Assembly: GCA_026991005.1 (NCBI GenBank)
Contig: JALXCH010000324.1
Span: forward strand, 1 to 5,723
Direction: 5' to 3'
DNA length: 5,723 nt
DNA from: Calditrichia bacterium
Lineage (GTDB): Bacteria > Calditrichota > Calditrichia > RBG-13-44-9
In this document: piece after piece, positions 1 to 4,962 of the stretch
How positions within the stretch are numbered: the stretch's first letter is position 1
Layout of the letters: the number at the start of each line of letters is the position of its first letter
The notes under the pieces: model-generated
Seen by the model: only the letters and a program-made list of their open reading frames with translations
Database searches by the model: none
Told to the model about the DNA's origin: nothing
Translations under genes and position numbers: made by a program

Positions 1-1716
1 CAAATTCCCATTACCTTTGGCGGGGTGGCTTGCTTTTACCAGGATCGCAGTGGAGTGGTGTGGATTGGAACAGTGGCAAACGGTTTATATGGCTATCATC
101 CCGAGAGCGGGCAGGTGGAAGTGTTTCAGCATCGGCGTGAGGATTCAGGCACTATTAGTGGAAATGCCATTTTCTCCATCACCGAAGATCGTCAGGGGAA
201 TTTGTGGGTAGGTACTTACCATGCCGGTGTGAATCGATTGAATCGAAAAACCGGTACTATTACCCGTTTTTGGGCGAATCCCAAAGATACAACCTGCCTG
301 AGTAACAATACGGTGTGGTGCCTGTACGCCGATGATTCAGGCAATGTGTGGATGGGTACCTGGGGCGGAGGGTTGAATGAGTTTCTCGGTGCTTCTGAGC
401 GTTTTCGACGTTACACCGTTGCGGATGGTTTACCGGGCAATATTATTAATAGCATAGTTCCGGATGCTGCGGGGAACCTCTGGTTGGGCACCAACCAGGG
501 TATCTGCCGTTTTAATCTCGGCACAGGAGAAGTGCGGAATTTCGATTATTCCGATGGTTTAACAGGCAATGAATTTAATCCGGGTGCAGCCTGCAGGGGC
601 AGCGACGGTACCCTGTATTTTGGCGGTACCGAAGGGCTAACCGCCTTCCACCCCCGGCGCATTCGCCGGAATCGCCATATTCCGCCGGTGGTACTCACCG
701 GCTTCAGGGTATTCGACCGCCCTCTTAAGCTGAAACAATCCATTGGCACCGTGCGTGAGGTTTCTCTTTCCTATCGCCAGAATTTTTTTACCATTGGCTT
801 TGCCGCGCTGGATTTTACTGCGCCGGAGAAGAACTGCTACGCCTATCGGCTGGAAGGAGTCGATCCGGAGTGGGTGCAGGCGGGGCATCGTCGCACTGCC
901 AGTTACACCAATATTGCACCGGGTACCTATATATTTAAAGTAAAAGGTTCCAACAACGATGGGATCTGGAACCAGCACCCGGTAACCCTGACGATTCACA
1001 TCACTCCCCCTTTCTGGCAAACGGGTTGGTTTCGGTTGCTGGCGTTAAGTGGATTGGTGGCACTGCTGGTGTTGCTCCATCGGTATCGGCTCCACCGTTT
1101 GCTGGAAGTGGAACGCACCCGCCTGCGTATTGCTCGTGACCTGCATGACGATATCAGCGGTACGTTAACGGGTATTGTTTATTTCACCGATGCGCTGGAA
1201 AAAGAACTGGCTCACCGAAAATCGCCCGCAATTCGGCATCTGCTGGGATTACTGCGGGAAAGTAGTGCCAGCGTACAGGAGGCGATGAGCGAAATCATCT
1301 GGTCGATTAATCCGGAGAACGACCGCTGGGAGCTGTTTCTACCACGAATTCGCCGTTTTGCCTCGGAACTTTGCGAAAGCAAAGGGATTCGCTACCGAAT
1401 CGATATTCCGGAAAATCCGCCTGCCAGGCCGCTGGAGATGAGCCGCCGCCGTCACCTCTGGCTGGTCGTGAAAGAGATTGTGGTGAATGCTGTAAAGCAC
1501 TCCCGCTGTAGCGAGCTGCAAATCCGCATCTGGTTCGATGCGGGGCATTTGCACCTGACTGTAGCGGATGATGGCTGTGGGTTCGATGTGCAGCACACCT
1601 CTGGCGGAAATGGCCTGCACAATATCACCAACCGGGTCAAACAACTTAATGGCACCGTGCACCTGAATACCGGGAAGGGAAAAGGTACCCGATGGGAATT
1701 AACGATCCCGCTTTAA
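1..1716 (+). CDS. Two-component sensor histidine kinase (propeller / Y_Y_Y / HisKA_3 / HATPase), 5' partial
   Basis: The frame is open from base 1, so the N-terminus is missing; a GTG at 25 is internal and not a start. The visible 571 residues (window numbering) hold five beta-propeller blade motifs of the two-component-regulator type, ending in WIGT (21-24), WVGT (69-72), WMGT (117-120), WLGT (161-164) and YFGG (206-209), spaced 44-48 residues apart. A Y_Y_Y domain follows (about 256-338), then one membrane helix (about 343-359). The HisKA_3 dimerisation region has DLHDD with phospho-acceptor His382. The HATPase domain shows an N-box (KEIVVNAVKHS, Asn496), a G1 box (DDGCGFD, 523-529) and a G2 box (GGNGLHN, 535-541). 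Family knowledge: the propeller lies in the periplasm and senses a ligand, often a carbohydrate, and the kinase phosphorylates a cognate regulator. Full-length relatives usually carry more blades, so several hundred residues are probably missing. The ligand cannot be told from this sequence. It is not a hybrid kinase: no receiver follows the ATPase, and the regulator is the next gene. Confidence 0.95.
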   Translation, partial: QIPITFGGVACFYQDRSGVVWIGTVANGLYGYHPESGQVEVFQHRREDSGTISGNAIFSITEDRQGNLWVGTYHAGVNRLNRKTGTITRFWANPKDTTCLSNNTVWCLYADDSGNVWMGTWGGGLNEFLGASERFRRYTVADGLPGNIINSIVPDAAGNLWLGTNQGICRFNLGTGEVRNFDYSDGLTGNEFNPGAACRGSDGTLYFGGTEGLTAFHPRRIRRNRHIPPVVLTGFRVFDRPLKLKQSIGTVREVSLSYRQNFFTIGFAALDFTAPEKNCYAYRLEGVDPEWVQAGHRRTASYTNIAPGTYIFKVKGSNNDGIWNQHPVTLTIHITPPFWQTGWFRLLALSGLVALLVLLHRYRLHRLLEVERTRLRIARDLHDDISGTLTGIVYFTDALEKELAHRKSPAIRHLLGLLRESSASVQEAMSEIIWSINPENDRWELFLPRIRRFASELCESKGIRYRIDIPENPPARPLEMSRRRHLWLVVKEIVVNAVKHSRCSELQIRIWFDAGHLHLTVADDGCGFDVQHTSGGNGLHNITNRVKQLNGTVHLNTGKGKGTRWELTIPL

Positions 1717-1722
1717 TGGAAG

Positions 1723-1728
1723 AAAGGA
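1723..1728 (+). promoter_or_regulatory. Ribosome binding site of the response regulator
   Basis: AAAGGA lies 6 nt before the ATG at 1735, inside the 18-nt gap after the kinase stop codon. It supports that start. The gap is too short for an independent promoter, so the regulator should be made from the kinase transcript. Confidence 0.7.
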
Positions 1729-1734
1729 AAAAAG

Positions 1735-2406
1735 ATGAGCACCAGACAGAGCGAATTCATTCATGTGATGATTATTGAGGACAATCGGTATGTGCGTGCC
1801 GGTTGGGAACTGGCTTTGCAGCACGAAGACGATTTTATCGTCACCGGAGCGTTCGGTAGCTGCGAAGAAGCTTTCCAGCATCCGGAAATTGAGGAAGCGG
1901 ATGTGGTAGTCATGGACATCGGTTTGCCTGGCATGTCTGGAATTGAAGGAGTGAAATATTTGAAGGAAAAATATCCGGAACAAACCATCGTCATGTGCAC
2001 GGTACATGAGGATGATGAACAAATTTTCGAAGCGCTGTGTGCGGGAGCCGTGGGGTACCTGCTTAAGCGGACTACTCCGGAAGAGTTGATTAAAGCGTTG
2101 CGGGAGGCGCATCGAGGGGGTTCCCCCATGACCCCAAGTGTGGCACGCAAGGTCATCCGTTCCTTTCAGCGCAAGCCATTAAAATCCTTCACCGGGGAAG
2201 AGGTCTCCCTAACCGAACGTGAGCAGCAGATACTAACCCTGATGGCGCAGGGAAAATCCTATGCCACCATCGCCGAGGAAGTGTGCCTGAGTGTCGATGG
2301 TGTAAGCTACCATGTTCGCCATATCTACGAAAAATTACAGGTGCACAGTCGTGCCGAAGCCGTGGCGCAGGGACTAAAAAAACGGCTTATTCCTCCACTG
2401 CGGTAA
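1735..2406 (+). CDS. NarL/FixJ-family response regulator (receiver + LuxR-type HTH)
   Basis: A complete 223-residue protein, the usual length for this family. The receiver domain (about 9-125) has the acidic pair Glu15-Asp16, phospho-acceptor Asp61 in VVVMDIGLPGMSG, the switch Thr89 and the conserved Lys111 in GYLLKR. The C-terminal LuxR/GerE helix-turn-helix (about 158-217) contains SLTEREQQIL, the turn GKSYATIAEEV and the recognition-helix region VDGVSYHVRHIYEKL. It should be phosphorylated by the kinase encoded just upstream and then bind DNA as a dimer to control transcription; HisKA_3 kinases typically pair with NarL-type regulators. The start is fixed by the ribosome binding site at 1723 and because the next Met (12) lies within the first beta-strand. 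Targets are unknown. The hairpins and palindromes downstream are possible sites only by position. Confidence 0.96.
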   Translation: MSTRQSEFIHVMIIEDNRYVRAGWELALQHEDDFIVTGAFGSCEEAFQHPEIEEADVVVMDIGLPGMSGIEGVKYLKEKYPEQTIVMCTVHEDDEQIFEALCAGAVGYLLKRTTPEELIKALREAHRGGSPMTPSVARKVIRSFQRKPLKSFTGEEVSLTEREQQILTLMAQGKSYATIAEEVCLSVDGVSYHVRHIYEKLQVHSRAEAVAQGLKKRLIPPLR

Positions 2407-2416
2407 AATTGGAGGA
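2391..2416 (+). other. Stem-loop across the stop codon of the response regulator
   Basis: TCCTCCA (2391-2397) pairs perfectly with TGGAGGA (2410-2416) around a 12-nt loop that contains the TAA stop. No T-run follows, so this is not a textbook intrinsic terminator. It may act as a weak terminator or 3'-end stabiliser. The right arm resembles a Shine-Dalgarno sequence, but no credible reading frame starts behind it. Confidence 0.4.
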
Positions 2417-2536
2417 GAAACGAAGCGTTTAATTCGAAGTGTTAAAAGAGTGACACCGGAAAATTCATGAGGATATTTCATCTGATTTGCCAGCATCCGT
2501 GTTTTGTTTCTGAAACGTTCCCGGTTAAACATCTCG

Positions 2537-2548
2537 AATCCCGGGATT
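2537..2548. repeat. Perfect 12-bp palindrome AATCCCGGGATT
   Basis: Perfectly self-complementary. Its core TCCCGG recurs at 2519-2524 and 2625-2630, so these copies could pair alternatively in RNA or act as related protein sites. Function unknown. Confidence 0.45.
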
Positions 2549-2623
2549 ATCTTCAGGAGTATCTCGCTTGCGAAATTGAATTAACCACAGGTCAGGTTTT
2601 ACCGGTTTTAAACTTCGTTGCTC

Positions 2624-2642
2624 TTCCCGGAAAACCCGGGAA
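2624..2642 (+). terminator. GC-rich hairpin, possible weak terminator of the kinase-regulator operon
   Basis: TTCCCGG (2624-2630) pairs with CCGGGAA (2636-2642) around a 5-nt AAAAC loop. The bases after it are AAAAATTG, with T-rich sequence only from about 2650, so it lacks the immediate U-tract of a standard intrinsic terminator. It sits where base composition turns AT-rich. A structural element of an RNA leader is an alternative. Confidence 0.3.
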
Positions 2643-2687
2643 AAATTGTATTTTGTTTGGTTTTTACTGTCATTTGTTATTTGCTAT

Positions 2688-2699
2688 TTCATGCATGAA
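2688..2699. repeat. Perfect 12-bp palindrome TTCATGCATGAA (possible operator)
   Basis: A perfect inverted repeat about 140 bp before the thymidylate-kinase-like start, of a size suited to a dimeric DNA-binding protein. No binding protein can be named, and 12-bp palindromes also occur by chance. Confidence 0.35.
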
Positions 2700-2702
2700 G
2701 AT

Positions 2703-2722
2703 TTAAAAATCGTTAAAAATTG
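2703..2722. repeat. Two tandem 10-bp units TTAAAAATYG
   Basis: TTAAAAATCG (2703-2712) is followed directly by TTAAAAATTG (2713-2722), matching at 9 of 10 positions. It abuts the palindrome at 2688-2699 within AT-rich DNA. It may be part of a regulatory region or simply low complexity. Confidence 0.35.
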
Positions 2723-2779
2723 TTCTGCAATCCAAAATAAGGAATATTCAAAAAATTAAGGTGCTTTTAAAAAAATCGG

Positions 2780-2808
2780 TTCATTTTCTTATTTTGTATC
2801 CATATATT
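2780..2808 (+). promoter_or_regulatory. Candidate promoter for the thymidylate-kinase-like gene
   Basis: TTCATT (2780-2785) and TATATT (2803-2808) are 17 bp apart, the standard sigma-70-type spacing, and would start a transcript about 25 nt before the ATG at 2841. The -35 match is weak, and AT-rich DNA yields such pairs easily. A promoter somewhere between 2700 and 2830 is more secure than this exact pair. Confidence 0.3.
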
Positions 2809-2840
2809 TTAATTAAATAATTAAAGACGATGGTAATTTG

Positions 2841-3515
2841 ATGAATAGGTTAAATAAGGGCATTTTAATTGCTCTGGAAGGAATCGATGGAGCTGGAAAA
2901 ACGATCCAGGTAATGAAACTTAAGAATTATTATCAGGGTTTGGGATTTCGCGTTTCCGTATTTAAGGAACCAACCGATGGCTATTATGGAAAACAAATAC
3001 GAAAGCTGGCTAAGTCCGGAAGGAATGTTTCTCCCCAGGAAGAATTTGAATTGTTTTTGAGAGACCGTATCGAGGATTGTGAATTGAATATTGTTCCTGC
3101 CTTAAAAAGAAAAGAATTAATTTTCATCGATCGATATTATTTTTCTTCTATTGCTTATCAGGGAGCATTGGGACTGGATATTGATTATATCTGGAAGAAA
3201 AATGAAGAAATTGCTGTAGTACCAGATTTAGTGATTATTTTGGATGTGGCGGTTAAAATTGGATTGAGTCGTATTATTTTTTCGCGAAAAGAAAAACCGA
3301 ACTATTTTGAGAAAGAAGAATATCAGCAGAAAGTTAGAGAAATTTTTAAGCAATTAAAAGCATCCTACATTCAAGAAATAGATGCTTCTTTTGATGTGAA
3401 TACTGTTTTCAATAACATAAAAAATATCACAAATAGTATTATTGAACCCTATGTGGTCAGATCTTTCGATGTTTCTAATAAAGTAAAAGAAGATATTTTG
3501 TTAAAAAATAGCTAA
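2841..3515 (+). CDS. tmk: Thymidylate kinase (dTMP kinase) family protein
   Basis: The family transfers a phosphate from ATP to dTMP to make dTDP in the cytoplasm. This 224-residue protein (usual length about 200-220) has the Walker A loop EGIDGAGKT (13-21), the substrate-side motif KEPTDGYYGKQIR (42-54), LFLRDR (71-76), the DR motif IDRYYFSSIAYQGA (96-109), PDLVIILDV (128-136) and a LID-like stretch with Arg149, Lys150 and Lys152. EPT in place of the common EPGG marks the other branch of the family, seen in archaea and some bacteria. Residue 22 is Ile, where most members have Thr or Ser after the P-loop Lys-Thr. ATG at 2841 is chosen over TTG at 2838; neither has a good ribosome binding site. 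The gene is roughly one-third GC by eye, well below the signalling genes upstream. It may be the housekeeping enzyme or a second, acquired nucleotide kinase. The fold is secure; dTMP as substrate is likely, not proven. Confidence 0.88.
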   Translation: MNRLNKGILIALEGIDGAGKTIQVMKLKNYYQGLGFRVSVFKEPTDGYYGKQIRKLAKSGRNVSPQEEFELFLRDRIEDCELNIVPALKRKELIFIDRYYFSSIAYQGALGLDIDYIWKKNEEIAVVPDLVIILDVAVKIGLSRIIFSRKEKPNYFEKEEYQQKVREIFKQLKASYIQEIDASFDVNTVFNNIKNITNSIIEPYVVRSFDVSNKVKEDILLKNS

Positions 3516-3523
3516 GGGAGGAG
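3516..3523 (+). promoter_or_regulatory. Strong ribosome binding site of the four-cysteine small gene
   Basis: GGGAGGAG starts directly after the TAA of the thymidylate-kinase-like gene. It serves either GTG at 3527 (GGAGG 5 nt away) or ATG at 3533 (AGGAG 9 nt away). It is much stronger than the site of the upstream gene and is the main support for the small frame being real. Confidence 0.7.
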
Positions 3524-3532
3524 TTTGTGGAA

Positions 3533-3772
3533 ATGGACCAACATTATTCTTCCGTAGAGAAATTAATAAATTACAAAAAAGAGAATTACGAAATGCTAAA
3601 AAAATGGTTTGAGCTGATTTCTCAGGCAAAAAAGGAAATTTTCAGTCAATCTTGTTTAAAATCAGCAATCCAAGTTTTTTGTGATCCTCTACATTGCGTA
3701 TTTCGAGACACAGGTGAATGTAAATACTTCGAAGAGCTGGAGAAATTGGAAGAAATCATATCTATTAGATAA
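3533..3772 (+). CDS. Small four-cysteine protein of unknown function
   Basis: I do not recognise this 79-residue protein (81 if GTG at 3527 is used). The first half is Lys/Glu-rich and probably helical. The second half carries four cysteines, Cys41, Cys50, Cys55 and Cys63, spaced C-X8-C-X4-C-X7-C, with His54 beside Cys55. Four cysteines in a soluble-looking small protein suggest a bound zinc ion or iron-sulfur cluster; that is inference. It has no signal peptide or membrane segment. It starts 17 nt after the thymidylate-kinase-like stop, behind a strong ribosome binding site, and shares that gene's AT-rich composition, so the two probably form one transcript and may have arrived together. It could be an accessory or regulatory partner of the kinase, or unrelated. 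Confidence is in its being a real gene. Confidence 0.7.
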   Translation: MDQHYSSVEKLINYKKENYEMLKKWFELISQAKKEIFSQSCLKSAIQVFCDPLHCVFRDTGECKYFEELEKLEEIISIR

Positions 3773-3817
3773 AGATATTTAACGTTGAATTCACAAAATT
3801 TTAAAAATTAATATTCT

Positions 3818-3821
3818 GGAG
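3818..3821 (+). promoter_or_regulatory. Ribosome binding site of the parvulin lipoprotein
   Basis: GGAG lies 7 nt before ATG 3829. It decides for this start over TTG at 3823, which would be only 1 nt away and would add residues before the signal peptide. The 56-nt spacer before the gene is AT-rich and holds no GC-rich terminator. Confidence 0.7.
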
Positions 3822-3828
3822 ATTGTTT

Positions 3829-4845
3829 ATGAAAAATTATTTTGTCTTTTTGTTAGGATTGATGTTAATTCTCTTTTCCTGCGGGAAAAATAACGACGCA
3901 GGTAAGCTGGAAAAAGGCACGGAAGCGTACAATCTGGCGAAGGCAGTTTCCGCCGTGGTACCTTATTTTGCCCCCGAAGAAAACAACGTGCTCATTAAAA
4001 CGAACAAGTTTGTCGTAACCACCGGAATGGTGTTCAAAGAACTCCAGCAGAATTTAGGAAAACGTGCCGTAGAACTTACCCGGATGTCCCCGGATCAAAT
4101 TAAGAACATTATAAAGGAGAATGCCCGGAACTTTGCAGATAAGGAACTGCTGGTTATGGCCGCACAGGAAGCAGGTTATTCTGTAGATTCCGCCCAGGTG
4201 GATAGTGTATTCGAAGCCAAGGCACAACGTTTTGGTGGAAAGGGCAAATTCCGCTACGTGCTGGAATCCAATGGAGTGGATGTGAACTATGTTATGGATG
4301 AGCTGGGTAAGGGATTGATGATTGAGCGCTACCTGGATGATACCCTTGGAAAAGAAGCCCAGGTGAGTGAGGAAGAAATCAAAGAGCGGTATGGGGAAGA
4401 CAAAACAGCCACAGTACGGCACATTTTGCTGAGTACCCAGGGGAAATCCGACGAAGAGAAACAGGAAATTCATAAAAAGATGGAAGAAATTCTGGAAGAA
4501 GCGCGAAGCGGTGCCGATTTTGCCGAATTAGCGAAAAAATATTCCCAGGATCCCGGTTCTGCCAAAAACGGCGGATTATACAAAGATTTTGGACGTGGGG
4601 TAATGGTCAAACCGTTTGAAGATGCAGCGTTTAACACCCCGGTGGGTGAAATTAGCGATATCATCGAAACTCGCTTTGGCTACCACATCCTTAAGGTTGA
4701 GGAACGAAAAAAAGAAACTCGTCCCCTGGCAGAAGTCCATGATGAAATAAAAGACCGGATTCTCCATCAGAAAAAACAGGAAGCCTACCAGGCACTGGTC
4801 GATAAACTTCATCAACAAGCCGGTTGGGAAGAGGTCTCTTTTTAA
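3829..4845 (+). CDS. Parvulin-type peptidyl-prolyl isomerase lipoprotein (PpiC/SurA/PrsA-like)
   Basis: A 338-residue secreted protein. It begins with a lipoprotein signal peptide: MKN, a hydrophobic core, and the lipobox LFSC with Cys18 as the lipidated residue. Residues about 55-190 resemble the helical SurA_N-type chaperone region, ending in VSEEEIKERY. The rotamase domain (about 193-292) starts VRHILLS (196-202), continues with FAELAKKYSQDPGSAKNGG, FGRGVMVKPFEDAAF and VGEISD, and ends FGYHILKV. Such proteins catalyse cis-trans isomerisation of prolyl bonds and help fold exported or outer-membrane proteins. The residue after Cys18 is Gly, not the Asp inner-membrane retention signal of enterobacteria, though that rule may not hold here. 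It precedes a TonB-receptor-like gene, which fits a folding role, but naming it surA or prsA would go beyond the evidence. Composition returns towards that of the rest of the window after the AT-rich pair. Confidence 0.93.
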   Translation: MKNYFVFLLGLMLILFSCGKNNDAGKLEKGTEAYNLAKAVSAVVPYFAPEENNVLIKTNKFVVTTGMVFKELQQNLGKRAVELTRMSPDQIKNIIKENARNFADKELLVMAAQEAGYSVDSAQVDSVFEAKAQRFGGKGKFRYVLESNGVDVNYVMDELGKGLMIERYLDDTLGKEAQVSEEEIKERYGEDKTATVRHILLSTQGKSDEEKQEIHKKMEEILEEARSGADFAELAKKYSQDPGSAKNGGLYKDFGRGVMVKPFEDAAFNTPVGEISDIIETRFGYHILKVEERKKETRPLAEVHDEIKDRILHQKKQEAYQALVDKLHQQAGWEEVSF

Positions 4846-4865
4846 CCAAATAACTGTTCGATAAA

Positions 4866-4907
4866 CCTGCCATGAGCCGCATTTCGATTGTACCGGCTTG
4901 TGGCAGG
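4866..4907. other. 14-bp stem-loop between the PPIase and the outer-membrane protein gene
   Basis: The left arm CCTGCCATGAGCCG (4866-4879) pairs with the right arm CGGCTTGTGGCAGG (4894-4907). This gives 12 Watson-Crick pairs plus two central G-U wobbles, around a 14-nt loop. No T-run follows on the + strand (AGTGAAAC); on the - strand only TTTAT follows. It may be a factor-assisted terminator, an mRNA-stabilising hairpin, an interspersed palindromic element, or part of the receptor leader. The wobbles hold only if the + strand transcript is the one that folds; the opposite strand would have two A-C mismatches. Confidence 0.6.
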
Positions 4908-4949
4908 AGTGAAACACGCAGATTTAAAAAAATACGCTGTGCATAAAAG

Positions 4950-4956
4950 AAGGAGG
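4950..4956 (+). promoter_or_regulatory. Near-consensus ribosome binding site of the receptor-like gene
   Basis: AAGGAGG lies 6 nt before ATG 4963, and an in-frame TAG (4960-4962) stands directly before that ATG. Together these fix the start. The strength of the site argues that this organism uses Shine-Dalgarno initiation. Confidence 0.85.
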
Positions 4957-4962
4957 CGATAG

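Larger units (their letters stand above)
2407..2840. other. Long intergenic region without a supported gene
   Basis: A 434-bp gap between the response regulator and the thymidylate-kinase-like gene. The first part (to about 2640) has mixed composition and several CCCGG-containing inverted repeats. The second part is strongly AT-rich and should carry the promoter of the next gene. A 79-codon frame at 2467-2706 has no ribosome binding site and no recognisable domain; I do not call it a gene. I see no tRNA, insertion-sequence end or CRISPR repeat here. A structured RNA in the 2510-2645 part is possible but not shown. Confidence 0.6.

Noticed and set aside
637..1020. 127-codon frame on the - strand inside the sensor kinase gene
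   Set aside because: It lies opposite well-supported kinase codons, has no domain resemblance, and is typical of antisense shadow frames in GC-richer DNA.
2421..2443. Imperfect direct repeat CGAAGCGTT / CGAAGTGTT
   Set aside because: Only two 9-bp copies, 8 of 9 matching, with no further copies and no promoter context.
2467..2706. 79-codon open frame in the gap after the response regulator
   Set aside because: No ribosome binding site before its ATG, no recognisable domain, and it runs across the hairpin and palindromes and the composition boundary. It is more likely a chance frame.
3785..3814. TTGAAT and TAATAT 18 bp apart as a promoter for the lipoprotein gene
   Set aside because: Transcription would begin about 3820, on or after the GGAG ribosome binding site at 3818-3821, leaving no usable leader.
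4054..4473. 139-codon frame on the - strand inside the parvulin lipoprotein gene
   Set aside because: The + strand has a clear lipobox, SurA_N-like and PpiC features across this stretch; the opposite frame has no features of its own.
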